The translations under genes were made by a program, and so were the position numbers. From assembly GCA_024402565.1 (NCBI GenBank), contig JAKSTM010000002.1:62001-126000 (forward strand): a DNA stretch of 64,000 nt, read 5' to 3'. Source of the stretch: Treponema sp. (GTDB lineage: Bacteria; Spirochaetota; Spirochaetia; Treponematales; Treponemataceae). This document shows positions 1 through 8,527 of this stretch, in pieces. Position 1 is the stretch's first letter; the number at the start of each line of letters is the position of its first letter. The notes beneath the pieces are model-generated. The model was not told the DNA's origin. It ran no database searches and was given only the letters and a program-made list of their open reading frames with translations.

Positions 1-1191
1 TTTGGCGCCGTTATGGGAATGGACTGGCACAGCTCCGGAATAACAACAAGTGTAATGTATGCATTAAAGCGCGGCCTGAATTCTCGGGCTCATGAGCTTG
101 GACTTTATGTTTGTGGCGGGCGCGGAAAATATTCTCGTCAGACTCCAGATGAACTTCTGGAATTCGGAATGCGTTCCGGCTTTAATGGAGACGAATATGT
201 CAGAAATTCAAAGCTTGTTGCAAAGATAGATAACAATGCCGTACAGGACGGCTTTCAACTTTATCAGCATAACTTTATTCTTTCCCGAACAGGAAACTGG
301 GCTGTTGTCCAGCAAGGAATGAACGGGGCGACAAAAACTGCGCGTCGGTATCATTGGTGTTCTTCAGATTTACGGAGTTTTGTGGAAGAACCTCACACAG
401 GCGTTGTGGGCGACAGTCAGGGGCTTATTCTGAATCTTACAGATAAAGGGGCAGGAAATACACGAAGTTCTATAGTGGAAATGAGCCGTGAAGATCCTGA
501 ACGAATCTTGAAAGAAATAGGCGTTATGGCAAAGCCTGAAAGTGAAATCATTCTTTTAAGCGGTGGAAAATCTGTTCCAATCAGAAAAAAGTCGGCACCT
601 CTTCCAAATCCGGATCAGGGAGAACTATTTCCCGAGCTGGCAAATCTTCCACCGACAGAATCAGTTCCGGGACCGGGAATTGGTACGGATGAAAAAATGG
701 TTGTGGTTCAGAATAAAGGACGGAATCTTGTAATGCCTGCTCATCACGAAGTTCTGGCCCAGGATGTAGATCTGAAACGACTTGGCGGCGTTCTTGCTAC
801 GGCATACGAAACCCAGCCAAAAGATTTTGAAAGTCTTATGCTTACTCCGGGGCTTGGTCCCAGAACACTTCAAAGTCTGACACTTGTAAGCGAAGTAATT
901 TACGGCACTCCAAGCCGTTTTACAGATCCTGCTCGTTTCAGCTTCGCTCACGGCGGTAAAGATGGTCATCCTTTTCCTGTCCCTCTTAAGGTTTATGACG
1001 AAAGTATTCGCGTTTTACAAGACAGCATAGAGAAATCAAAGCTTGGTTATAATGAAAAATCAGACTGCATCCGTCGTCTTCATAATACAGCTATGTATGT
1101 GGAACAGAACTGCCAGCCGGAAGTAGATTTTGATAAGGCCATTCTTTATGAAAAAGGCATGTCAGATTCCTGGGATGGACGAACCTGTTGA
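1..1191 (+). CDS. DUF763 family protein, 5' end outside the window
   Basis: The reading frame is already open at base 1 (FGAV then MGMDWHSSG), so the N-terminus lies upstream of the window; the first internal ATG at 13 is not a credible start because the family normally has about 60-80 residues before the MDWHSSG motif. The conserved MDWHSSGIT stretch followed by a GGRGKYSR segment is what I recognise as DUF763, a family of unknown function found in archaea and scattered bacteria. In the C-terminal third a TPGLGPRTLQSL segment looks like a helix-hairpin-helix, which would fit nucleic-acid binding; that role is inference. The gene ends with TGA about 100 bp before the next start and no strong terminator follows. 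Confidence 0.8.
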   Translation, partial: FGAVMGMDWHSSGITTSVMYALKRGLNSRAHELGLYVCGGRGKYSRQTPDELLEFGMRSGFNGDEYVRNSKLVAKIDNNAVQDGFQLYQHNFILSRTGNWAVVQQGMNGATKTARRYHWCSSDLRSFVEEPHTGVVGDSQGLILNLTDKGAGNTRSSIVEMSREDPERILKEIGVMAKPESEIILLSGGKSVPIRKKSAPLPNPDQGELFPELANLPPTESVPGPGIGTDEKMVVVQNKGRNLVMPAHHEVLAQDVDLKRLGGVLATAYETQPKDFESLMLTPGLGPRTLQSLTLVSEVIYGTPSRFTDPARFSFAHGGKDGHPFPVPLKVYDESIRVLQDSIEKSKLGYNEKSDCIRRLHNTAMYVEQNCQPEVDFDKAILYEKGMSDSWDGRTC

Positions 1192-1197
1192 GCATTT

Positions 1198-1225
1198 TTG
1201 AAGTATAAGTCTTTTCCCCTATAAA
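1198..1225 (+). promoter_or_regulatory. Candidate sigma-70 promoter for the TRAP operon
   Basis: TTGAAG at 1198-1203 and TATAAA at 1220-1225 are separated by 16 bp. Transcription would begin near 1232, leaving a leader of about 58 nt before the ATG at 1290, which has an AAGGGAG ribosome site at 1277-1283. Confidence 0.4.
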
Positions 1226-1289
1226 AAAGTTCAGAAATTCTGTAAAATTGGTGCGTTATAATCTTTTCAATTTAAAAAGGGAGAAAACT

Positions 1290-2240
1290 ATGAAAAAATC
1301 ATTACTCGTAGTAGTTGCTGCTGTTGCTATGCTTTCAGGTTGTGCAAAACAGAACAACAAGAACTTCATCCTGGCAACAGGTGGTACATCTGGTACATAC
1401 TATCCATTTGGTGGTGCTATGGCTCAGATCTGGAATGACGGAATTCCTGGAATGAACGTTACAGCACAGGCAACTGGTGCTTCTGCAGAAAACCTTCGTC
1501 TTATTTCTAACGGAGAAGCAGAATTCGGTACAGTTCAGAACGACGTTATGGACTATGCTTATAACGGATCTGATATGTTTGCAGGAAAAGCACTTTCAAA
1601 CCTGGCAACAATCGGAACACTTTACCCAGAAGTTGTACAGATTGCCGTTTCTGAAAAATCAGGAATTAAATCTATCGACGATTTCCGCGGAAAACGTATT
1701 TCTGTAGGTGATGCAGGTTCTGGTGTAGAATTCAATGCAAAACAGATTCTCGAAGGTTACAATATGACTTTCGATGATATCAAAAAAGCAAACCTTTCTT
1801 TCAAAGAATCAGCTGAAGGTATTCAGAACGGAACTCTGGACGGATGTTTCGTAACAGCAGGTGTTCCAAACGCTGCTCTTCAGGAACTTGCTTTCACACA
1901 GGGACTCAGACTCATTTCAATTGATACAGAACATGCAAAGAAAATCGCTTCAAAATACAGCTTCTACACAATTGAAACAATTCCTGGCGGAACATACAAA
2001 GGAACTGATGAAGATACACAGGCACTTGCAATTAAAGCAACTCTGGCTGTAAGCGCAAAACTCGATACAGACACAGTTTACCAGATGACAAAAACTCTTT
2101 TCGAAAATCTGGACAAACTTGGTGCCGCACATGCAAAGGGAAAAGAAGTAACAGCAGAAAAGGCTGTAACAGGTTGTTCAGTTCCTTTCCACCCAGGTGC
2201 TGCAAAATACTTTAAAGAAATCGGACTTAGCGTAAACTAA
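1290..2240 (+). CDS. TAXI family TRAP transporter solute-binding lipoprotein
   Basis: This is the extracytoplasmic substrate-binding subunit of a tripartite ATP-independent periplasmic (TRAP) transporter of the TAXI type. The N-terminus is a lipoprotein signal (MKKSLLVVVAAVAMLSGC), giving a lipid-anchored protein. The ATGGTSGTYYPFGG segment near the mature N-terminus is typical of TAXI proteins. I placed the start at the ATG preceded by AAGGGAG; a TTG 42 bp upstream in the same frame lies in the leader and would bury the signal peptide. The DUF1850 gene and the fused permease follow on the same strand, the usual order for TAXI systems. The substrate cannot be read from sequence; members of the family carry organic acids such as glutamate. 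Confidence 0.92.
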   Translation: MKKSLLVVVAAVAMLSGCAKQNNKNFILATGGTSGTYYPFGGAMAQIWNDGIPGMNVTAQATGASAENLRLISNGEAEFGTVQNDVMDYAYNGSDMFAGKALSNLATIGTLYPEVVQIAVSEKSGIKSIDDFRGKRISVGDAGSGVEFNAKQILEGYNMTFDDIKKANLSFKESAEGIQNGTLDGCFVTAGVPNAALQELAFTQGLRLISIDTEHAKKIASKYSFYTIETIPGGTYKGTDEDTQALAIKATLAVSAKLDTDTVYQMTKTLFENLDKLGAAHAKGKEVTAEKAVTGCSVPFHPGAAKYFKEIGLSVN

Positions 2241-2251
2241 ATTTTTAGGGT

Positions 2252-2323
2252 AGGGGGAAGTCTCCCCCTCGCGCCCACTTTGTTGGTCGCTACCCCTTCT
2301 GCGGGCCTCAAACGCCGGCCCGC
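2252..2323. repeat. Two GC-rich hairpins between TRAP genes
   Basis: The gap holds two inverted repeats in a clearly GC-richer stretch than its surroundings: AGGGGGA/TCCCCCT (2252-2258 and 2263-2269, loop of 4) and GCGGGCC/GGCCCGC (2301-2307 and 2317-2323, loop of 9). No T-run follows, so they do not look like terminators. They may stabilise or process the mRNA between the abundant binding protein and the rest of the operon, or be an inserted repeat. Confidence 0.6.
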
Positions 2324-2334
2324 AACGCCTGCTT

Positions 2335-2874
2335 ATGGAAAAATCTCGTTTTACAGCATCATCTTACGTGTTTCTCGCTTTATGGATTTTTCTATGTGCA
2401 GGTTTGTTTGTTCCTTTTGTGAATGTGATTTCAATTTCAAATAGAAAAAATCCTTCACAGAAGATTTATTCAAGGGATGCAGCCGTAAACGGATTTGTTA
2501 TTTCTTATACGCATTCAGTGAATAAGGGCCGTGTTCATGATTCTTATAGAGTAGAAAAAGACGGTTCATTAACTTTATATGAGACAGAATTTGTCTCTTA
2601 TGGGGCAGGGATTCCTGAACCAGAAGAAACTCCCGGTGCAGTTTTTACAGTAACTGACACAGGATATTTTATATCTAATTTGAACAGAAATATGAATGAG
2701 TTGGTTATGGCAGTGGGTGTCATAGCAGAGCATTCAATAAAAATAAATAGAGATGAAGAGAACGAAATTTTCCTGAAGGAGATTTTTGCTCCACAAACTA
2801 GTCTCAAAATTAAAAACCAGAAAATTAATCTATTGGAATATATTAATTATATAATTAAAAAACGGAGGACCTAA
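2335..2874 (+). CDS. DUF1850 domain protein of TAXI-TRAP system
   Basis: This 179-residue protein has one N-terminal hydrophobic segment (roughly residues 11-33) and then the DUF1850 pattern: FVISYTHSVN, a DGSLTLYE strand and FVSYGAGIPE. DUF1850 proteins are repeatedly found between TAXI binding proteins and TRAP fused permeases, as here, but their role is unknown; an accessory part of the transporter is the natural inference. The ATG at 2335 has no visible ribosome site (the preceding bases are CAACGCCTGCTT), so translation may depend on the structured leader just upstream. The stop is 4 bp before the permease start. Confidence 0.8.
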   Translation: MEKSRFTASSYVFLALWIFLCAGLFVPFVNVISISNRKNPSQKIYSRDAAVNGFVISYTHSVNKGRVHDSYRVEKDGSLTLYETEFVSYGAGIPEPEETPGAVFTVTDTGYFISNLNRNMNELVMAVGVIAEHSIKINRDEENEIFLKEIFAPQTSLKIKNQKINLLEYINYIIKKRRT

Positions 2875-2878
2875 ATTA

Positions 2879-4906
2879 ATGGATGAAGTAACAACTGACA
2901 CAACCGAAGAAGTTGCTGGCAAAAATTCTGCGCTCGAAAGCATGCTGCCGACAACTAACGAAGAAGAAATGCAGAATCTTATGAAGGAGTTGGACAGGGA
3001 ACAATCTTACCGTGAACATACCTGCTGGCGCCAGTACATCACAGTTATGATTTCTGTTTTATTCTGTGGTTTCCAGCTTTATGCAACACTTTCAGGAATG
3101 GTTACAGCCCAGATTCTCCGTGCTTCGCACCTGGCTTTTGTTCAGCTTCTGGCTTTCCTTCTTTTCCCTGCAAGTAAAAAACTTCCAAAGAATACACTTC
3201 CATGGTATGACGTTCTTTTAGGATTTATCGGTGCTGCCTGCTGGCTTTACATAGTAATCAACTTCCAGCAGATTGCCCGCCGTACAGGTGCTTTTACAGT
3301 GCTTGATGTTGTTATTGGTGGAATCGGTATTCTGGTTCTTTTTGAAAGCTGTCGCCGTATCGTAGGTATTCCAATTGCAGTAATTGCAGCAGTTTTTATT
3401 CTTTATGCCTTTGTTGGTCCATACCTTCCGGGCTTCTTGAACCACCGCGGTTACTCACTTAAACGTGTAATTACACATCTCTTCTATAATACAGAAGGTA
3501 TTATGGGTACCCCGATTGGTGCCTGTTCTACATTTATCTTCCTGTTCCTGCTTTTCGGAGCTTTGCTTGATAAAACAGGAATCGGACAGTTCTTTATTGA
3601 CGCCTGTAACGCAATTGCCGGTGGTGCTTCGGGAGGTCCTGCAAAGGTTGCAGTTCTTTCTTCGGCTCTGCTTGGTACAGTTTCAGGTTCTTCAGTTTCA
3701 AATACTGTAGGTTCCGGAAGTTTCACAATACCAATGATGAAAAAGCTTGGTTACAAACCAGCTTTTGCCGGGGCAGTAGAAGCTGCAGCCAGTACAGGCG
3801 GTCAGCTCATGCCACCAATCATGGGTGCCGCAGCCTTCCTTATGGCAGAAAGCCTTGGAATGCCTTATCTTTCAATCGTAAAGGCAGCAATCATTCCGGC
3901 TCTTCTGTACTTCACAGGTATCTTCATTACAGTTCACCTGGAAGCAAAGAAACTCGGGCTTAAAGGACTTCCAAAGGATCAGCTTCCAAGATTCTGGCCT
4001 CTTTTCTTCAAAAAAGGATACATGGTTCTTCCTCTTATCGTAATCATAGTGTTCCTTTGTATTGGAAAAACTGCGGTTTTTGCAGCACTTATGGGAATTG
4101 TAAGTTGTATCGCTATTGGGGTTGTTACAAGTTTTGTTGATCTGGCTTGCGGACGTAAACCAACATTCGGTCTTAAGGATGTGGTTGAAGTTATGTGTAC
4201 AGCTGCCCGCAACACAATCAGCGTAGCAATCGCCTGTGCTATGGCAGGTATCATTATCGGTGTGGTAACACTTACAGGTATTGGTCTTAAGTTTGCCGCA
4301 GGTCTTATTTCAATTTCTCACGGAATTGCATTCATCACTCTGCTCCTTACAATGGTTGCATCAATCATTCTGGGTATGGGTGCTCCAACAACAGCAAACT
4401 ACCTTATCACTTCTACAATTACAGCCGGTGCAATTATCGGGCTTGGTTACCAGCCTCTGGCTGCCCATATGTTCGCATTCTACTTTGGTATTATCGCCGA
4501 CATTACTCCACCTGTTGCTCTTGCTGCTATTGCAGGTGCCGCAATTGCAAAGGCACGTCCTATTGAAACGGCTCTCAACGCTACAAAACTTGCCATCGGA
4601 GCATTTATCATTCCGTATATTTTCGTATTCAGCCCTCAGCTCCTTATGATTGATACAACAATCGGAAGCCTGTTCTGGATTACACTTACAGCCCTTATTG
4701 GTATGTTTGCAATCAGTGCTGCTCTTGAAGGCTGGATTGTAGGAAAAGTTCAGTGGCCTTTCAGAATTCTTTTTGCCGGTGCCGGACTTCTTTGTATTGT
4801 TCCAGAAGGTAAATCTGATGTTGCAGGTCTTATACTTGTAGTGGTATTGGTTGTTCTTAATGTGATTTTTGCTCGTCTGAAAGTAAAGAAGACAACTAAA
4901 GCTTAA
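2879..4906 (+). CDS. TRAP transporter fused permease (4TM/12TM, TAXI type)
   Basis: This 675-residue integral membrane protein carries the small (about 4 TM) and large (about 12 TM) TRAP membrane subunits in one chain, which couple substrate uptake to an ion gradient. A charged N-terminal tail of about 45 residues precedes the first hydrophobic helix. Glycine-rich DctM-like segments include GTVSGSSVSNTVGSGSFTIP, GGQLMPPIMGAAAFLMAE and LGMGAPTTANYL, followed by DITPPVALAA near residue 540. A GGAGG sits 11 bp before the ATG. It completes the transporter with the two upstream genes. Confidence 0.93.
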   Translation: MDEVTTDTTEEVAGKNSALESMLPTTNEEEMQNLMKELDREQSYREHTCWRQYITVMISVLFCGFQLYATLSGMVTAQILRASHLAFVQLLAFLLFPASKKLPKNTLPWYDVLLGFIGAACWLYIVINFQQIARRTGAFTVLDVVIGGIGILVLFESCRRIVGIPIAVIAAVFILYAFVGPYLPGFLNHRGYSLKRVITHLFYNTEGIMGTPIGACSTFIFLFLLFGALLDKTGIGQFFIDACNAIAGGASGGPAKVAVLSSALLGTVSGSSVSNTVGSGSFTIPMMKKLGYKPAFAGAVEAAASTGGQLMPPIMGAAAFLMAESLGMPYLSIVKAAIIPALLYFTGIFITVHLEAKKLGLKGLPKDQLPRFWPLFFKKGYMVLPLIVIIVFLCIGKTAVFAALMGIVSCIAIGVVTSFVDLACGRKPTFGLKDVVEVMCTAARNTISVAIACAMAGIIIGVVTLTGIGLKFAAGLISISHGIAFITLLLTMVASIILGMGAPTTANYLITSTITAGAIIGLGYQPLAAHMFAFYFGIIADITPPVALAAIAGAAIAKARPIETALNATKLAIGAFIIPYIFVFSPQLLMIDTTIGSLFWITLTALIGMFAISAALEGWIVGKVQWPFRILFAGAGLLCIVPEGKSDVAGLILVVVLVVLNVIFARLKVKKTTKA

Positions 4907-4916
4907 TCTAATTTTC

Positions 4917-4967
4917 TTGACCATTTCCCCACTTAGACTTAAAATATACTAAAGTTCTATAGTGGGG
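4917..4967 (+). promoter_or_regulatory. Candidate promoter inside an inverted repeat
   Basis: TTGACC (4917-4922) and TAAAAT (4940-4945) are 17 bp apart. The -10 lies inside an interrupted inverted repeat whose outer arms are CCCCACT (4927-4933) and AGTGGGG (4961-4967), with inner arms TAGACTT and AAGTTCTA. The structure is followed by TTTAATTTTT, so it could serve as a weak terminator for the TRAP operon, as an operator for the next gene, or both. Confidence 0.4.
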
Positions 4968-4979
4968 TTTAATTTTTCC

Positions 4980-5510
4980 ATGAACAGTTCAAAGACGAAC
5001 AATTCAATAATCAAAAGGCTTCTTGAAAGCTTTCAGTCTTACTACAATATAGTTACATTTGATGATGAATCGTATCTGGTGGCACGCTGTGATTATTTTG
5101 AAAAATCTGAAAAGTTCATGGTGTCTAAGAAAGCAAACCTCTGGAGCGCCAATGCAGAAGAATTTATTTATCTTTTCTATGCTCCAAATCTTACCGAAAA
5201 TATTTATGATGAATGCATGAAGCTTGTAGCGGAAGCATGGCCGAAAGAAGCTCATATCGGGCCGGATCATATGTACACTTATGTTACCCCGATTTTTGTA
5301 TGTGAAGATTTCGAACCTGCTGCTGCAAAAAAACTTAAGAAATGCAGAATTTACAAATCCTTTAAACTTTCTTTTTATGGCTGGATGGAATATCACACAG
5401 CATTAATCTGTAGCAAGACTGAGGGAGATTCAAAAGAATGGAAACTTCTCAGTAATCCGCGTGGAGCTTGCGTAAAGAAAATGGTTTTGAAGGTTCTGGA
5501 TATTAAATAG
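4980..5510 (+). CDS. Conserved hypothetical protein (possibly DUF8052-like)
   Basis: A soluble protein of 176 residues with no signal peptide or membrane segment. The pattern FEKSEKFMVSKKANLWSA, then GPDHMYTYVTPIFV, then a K-rich KKLKKCRIYKSFKLSFYGWM resembles a domain of unknown function (DUF8052 as I remember it) seen mostly in Firmicutes; I am not certain of the family number. I chose the ATG at 4980; a GTG at 4962 lies in the right arm of the inverted repeat and is less likely. It sits between two transporters and 84 bp upstream of cstA, on the same strand. No function can be assigned. Confidence 0.7.
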   Translation: MNSSKTNNSIIKRLLESFQSYYNIVTFDDESYLVARCDYFEKSEKFMVSKKANLWSANAEEFIYLFYAPNLTENIYDECMKLVAEAWPKEAHIGPDHMYTYVTPIFVCEDFEPAAAKKLKKCRIYKSFKLSFYGWMEYHTALICSKTEGDSKEWKLLSNPRGACVKKMVLKVLDIK

Positions 5511-5518
5511 GCACATGC

Positions 5519-5535
5519 AGTCTGCGTTGCAGACT
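5519..5535 (+). repeat. Small perfect hairpin after the hypothetical gene
   Basis: AGTCTGC (5519-5525) and GCAGACT (5529-5535) form a 7-bp stem with a GTT loop. No T-run follows, so termination would be weak at best. Confidence 0.5.
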
Positions 5536-5548
5536 TCAATATATTAGG

Positions 5549-5579
5549 ATTTCAATTGCTGTTTTTGCTCAATTGAAAT
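5549..5579 (+). promoter_or_regulatory. Leader hairpin touching the cstA ribosome site
   Basis: ATTTCAATTG (5549-5558) and CAATTGAAAT (5570-5579) make a perfect 10-bp stem around an 11-nt loop, CTGTTTTTGCT. With one bulge, GG at 5546-5547 can also pair with CC at 5581-5582. The stem ends a few bases before the AGGAG (5583-5587) of cstA, so it could control access to the start or stabilise the 5' end of the message. Confidence 0.45.
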
Positions 5580-5594
5580 TCCAGGAGATCTTTT

Positions 5595-7301
5595 ATGAAC
5601 ACATTAGTGTTACTTCTTATCTGTGTAGCCGTACTCGCTTGCGGTTACATTTTCTATGGTCGCTGGCTCTGCAAACAGTGGGGTGTAGGCGAATCAAATG
5701 AACCAACACCTGCTCACGCATTGGAAGACGGTGTTGACTACGTTCCAGCTAAAGCTCCAGTTCTGATGGGACATCACTTCTCATCAATTGCTGGTGCAGG
5801 TCCAATTACAGGTCCTATCGGTGCTGCTATGTTCGGATGGCTTCCAGCTACAATCTGGATCCTCATTGGTGGTATCTTCTTTGGTGGTGTACATGACTTT
5901 GGTGCTCTGTTTGCATCTATCCGCCACAAGGGACAGTCAATTGGTGAAATCATTAACGTAAATATGGGTAAACGTGCAAAACGTCTGTTCATCATTTTCG
6001 CTTATGTTACACTTATTCTGGTTGTTGCAGCATTCGCTTCAATCGTTGCTGGTACATTCAAAGCTACATATGTAAACGGTGTTCTTGATAAGGCCGCTTC
6101 TGCAGCTAACGCTTCAGTTGCTATGGTTTCTCTCCTGTTCATCCTGGTTGCTATCGTATTCGGATTCCTCGTATACCGCCGCAATGCTCCACTGGCTGTT
6201 TCTTCAATCTGTGGTGTAATCGCAATTATCATTTGTATGGTAATCGGTATGAAATGGCACCCAATCTATCTTTCAAACACAACATGGATGATCGTAGTTG
6301 GTGTTTACATTGCAGTTGCTTCTGTTACTCCTGTTTGGATTCTCCTTCAGCCACGTGACTATCTGTCTTCATTCCTTCTTTACGCTATGCTGGCAGTTGC
6401 CCTTATTGGTGTTGTTGGTGCTCATCCAAATATTGATAACGCTTCATTCCCAATGTTTGCTACAGTAAAAGGAACTCCAATGTTCCCAGTTCTGTTTACA
6501 ACTATTGCTTGTGGTGCTATTTCTGGTTTCCACTCACTGGTTTCTTCAGGAACAACATCAAAACAGCTGGATAAAGAAACACATGCAAGACCAATCGCTT
6601 ACGGTGGAATGCTTCTGGAATGTGTACTTGCAGTAATCACAATCTGTGCTATTGCTTACGCTCGCCAGACAGGTCACACAAAAGGTGCTACAGACATCTT
6701 CGCTGGTGGTATTGCTGCTATGGTTGCAAAGATTCCTGGTTGTGCAAAAGCTGAACCAGTTATCTACACTCTGCTGATTCTTACATACTCTGCATTCTGT
6801 CTTACATCACTTGATACAGCTACACGTCTTGCTCGTTTCATGTTCCAGGAATTCTGGCTTGAACCAGGACAGACAGTTGCTGATATTAAAGACGGATGGA
6901 AGAAAGTTGTAACAAACAAATATTTCGCAACAATCCTTACTGTAGTACTTGGTATTGCTCTTGGTATGACAGGATGGCAGAAGGTTTGGGGACTCTTCGG
7001 TGCTGCTAACCAGCTCCTGGCAGGTCTCGGACTTCTGGCAATTGCAACATGGCTTGGAAACATTGGAAAGAACAACAAAATGTTCATGTTCCCAATGGCT
7101 TTCATGATGGTTGTTACAATTTCTTCACTTATTATTACAATCATCAACCAGTGCAAGCTTATCGCTAAAGGTGGTGCAGGATGGGGTCCATATGCACAGG
7201 TTATCATCGCTGCATTCCTCGTAGTTCTGGCAATCATCCTCGTTATCGAAGGTGTTCAGACACTTACAAAAGCTGCAAAAGCAAAAAAAGCTAATGCATA
7301 A
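5595..7301 (+). CDS. cstA: Carbon starvation protein CstA family transporter
   Basis: A 568-residue membrane protein with many hydrophobic helices. The N-terminal part has the CstA signature: VDYVPAKAPVLMGHHFSSIA followed by GAGPITGPI, and later GGVHDFGALFASIRHKGQSI. CstA-family proteins import peptides or pyruvate, in Escherichia coli under carbon limitation. The protein is shorter than E. coli CstA (about 700 residues) and matches the short-form members of other bacteria. The start is supported by CAGGAG 8 bp upstream. A strong terminator follows directly, so it is the last gene of its transcript. Confidence 0.92.
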   Translation: MNTLVLLLICVAVLACGYIFYGRWLCKQWGVGESNEPTPAHALEDGVDYVPAKAPVLMGHHFSSIAGAGPITGPIGAAMFGWLPATIWILIGGIFFGGVHDFGALFASIRHKGQSIGEIINVNMGKRAKRLFIIFAYVTLILVVAAFASIVAGTFKATYVNGVLDKAASAANASVAMVSLLFILVAIVFGFLVYRRNAPLAVSSICGVIAIIICMVIGMKWHPIYLSNTTWMIVVGVYIAVASVTPVWILLQPRDYLSSFLLYAMLAVALIGVVGAHPNIDNASFPMFATVKGTPMFPVLFTTIACGAISGFHSLVSSGTTSKQLDKETHARPIAYGGMLLECVLAVITICAIAYARQTGHTKGATDIFAGGIAAMVAKIPGCAKAEPVIYTLLILTYSAFCLTSLDTATRLARFMFQEFWLEPGQTVADIKDGWKKVVTNKYFATILTVVLGIALGMTGWQKVWGLFGAANQLLAGLGLLAIATWLGNIGKNNKMFMFPMAFMMVVTISSLIITIINQCKLIAKGGAGWGPYAQVIIAAFLVVLAIILVIEGVQTLTKAAKAKKANA

Positions 7302-7326
7302 TTAACTGATTTATAATCAGTTTATG

Positions 7327-7369
7327 ACAGCCGCTTTAAGGTTTTGTTCCTTAGGCGGCTGTTTTTTTT
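7327..7369 (+). terminator. Intrinsic terminator of cstA
   Basis: ACAGCCGC (7327-7334) pairs with GCGGCTGT (7355-7362), with an inner AAGG/CCTT stem. The structure runs straight into a T-run at 7362-7369. Confidence 0.88.
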
Positions 7370-7433
7370 AATCAAATGGTCCCTGAGTCCTTCGACAGGC
7401 TCAGGAACCACCTGTCGAAGGGCCCATTTGATT
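7370..7433. repeat. REP-like nested palindrome
   Basis: Outer arms AATCAAATGG (7370-7379) and CCATTTGATT (7424-7433) enclose inner arms CCTTCGACAGG (7389-7399) and CCTGTCGAAGG (7411-7421). A competing pairing, CCTGAG with CTCAGG (7382-7387 and 7400-7405), gives an alternative fold. The core CTTCGACAGGCTCAGG is a word I recognise from dispersed repeats in many unrelated bacterial genomes. It begins within the terminator T-run. Confidence 0.75.
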
Positions 7434-7513
7434 GGTTTTTTCTTCTAGAAATCTGACCTTATTAAAATAATTGAAAATTGAGTATATTAATAATATCAGA
7501 TTTGTGACATTAT
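7434..7513. other. AT-rich upstream region of the ABC importer
   Basis: This 80-bp stretch is AT-rich and contains TTGAAA (7471-7476) and TAATAT (7491-7496), but only 14 bp apart, so I do not call a promoter with confidence. No ribosome site precedes the first gene. Confidence 0.3.
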
Positions 7514-8527
7514 ATGGCCATGAAGAAAATTGTATCTGTAGCTGCGGCTGCTTTGAGTGCCGCTATGGTCCTGTTTGCCGGCTGTTCCGGTAAAAAACAG
7601 AATGATGTTATTCATGTTTATTCAATTATTCATGAAGAAGAAACAGAAGCTCTTTGTAATCTGTTTACAGAAAAAACAGGTATTAAAGTTGAATATCTTC
7701 GTGCCACAACAGGAGAACTGGTAAATAGAATCATTTCTGAAAAATCAGCACCTCAGGCCGATGTCCTTCTTGGTGGAGCTTCCAATTATCATATTAATCT
7801 TGCAAAGGAAGGTTGTCTGGAACCTTATGCATCTCCGGTTGCTAAAAACTTTCCGGATTATGCTAAAAGTTCTGACAATACATGGACAGGATTCTGTGTT
7901 CTTACGCTCGGTATTGGTGTAAACAAGGCACGTTTTGCAGAGAAATTCCCTGGGGTTTCATATCCTTCCACTTGGGAAGAACTTGCAAATCCTTTATTTA
8001 ATGATGAAATTGTAATGACAAATCCTGTGGCTTCTTCTACAGCTTATCTTTTTGTACAGAATCAGCTTCAGAGACTTGGCTGGGATGCAGGCTGGGAATA
8101 CCTTTCGGCTCTTTCACAGCTTGTCGGTCAGTTTCCTGATTCAGGTAGTGCTCCTCCAAAACTAATTGGAACTGGTGAATATGCACTTGGTGTTGCCTAT
8201 CTTCATGCGCTTTCGAAGTACAACGCACAAGGATTCGACATCCAGTTGGTAGCTCCAAAAGATTCTGTTGGAGATGTTGATTGTGTATCCATTATGAAAA
8301 AGGCTGGAAATCTCCAGGCTGCAAAAAAATTTGTGGATTTCATTTTGTCAGCTGAAGCAGAAACTTTGATGTCATCTATCGATTTTACAATCCCAGTAAA
8401 TATTGATGCTGTTGCTCCAAAGGGCGCAATTCCTGTTTCAGAAATCAGCCTTATTGATTACGATGCTGCATTGGCAAGTTCACAGAAAAATGAAGTTATT
8501 GCTAAATGGACAGAACTGGTAAAATAG
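7514..8527 (+). CDS. ABC transporter substrate-binding lipoprotein (iron/phosphonate type)
   Basis: A periplasmic-binding protein type 2 of 337 residues, related to Fe(III) and 2-aminoethylphosphonate binding proteins. It starts with a lipoprotein signal ending AMVLFAGC, followed by VIHVYSIIHEEETEALCNLF, the usual first strand and helix of this fold, and ends with a helix before PVNIDAVAP. Two ATGs are possible (7514 and 7520); the second removes only MA, and neither has a clear ribosome site. The permease gene overlaps its end by 22 bp and the ATPase follows, forming a full importer. The substrate is not certain; ferric iron is the first guess from the family. Confidence 0.85.
   Translation: MAMKKIVSVAAAALSAAMVLFAGCSGKKQNDVIHVYSIIHEEETEALCNLFTEKTGIKVEYLRATTGELVNRIISEKSAPQADVLLGGASNYHINLAKEGCLEPYASPVAKNFPDYAKSSDNTWTGFCVLTLGIGVNKARFAEKFPGVSYPSTWEELANPLFNDEIVMTNPVASSTAYLFVQNQLQRLGWDAGWEYLSALSQLVGQFPDSGSAPPKLIGTGEYALGVAYLHALSKYNAQGFDIQLVAPKDSVGDVDCVSIMKKAGNLQAAKKFVDFILSAEAETLMSSIDFTIPVNIDAVAPKGAIPVSEISLIDYDAALASSQKNEVIAKWTELVK

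Noticed and set aside
4361-4924. 187-codon open frame on the minus strand
   Set aside because: It lies entirely opposite the TRAP permease, is rich in Cys, Asn and Lys as expected of an antisense shadow, and resembles no family.
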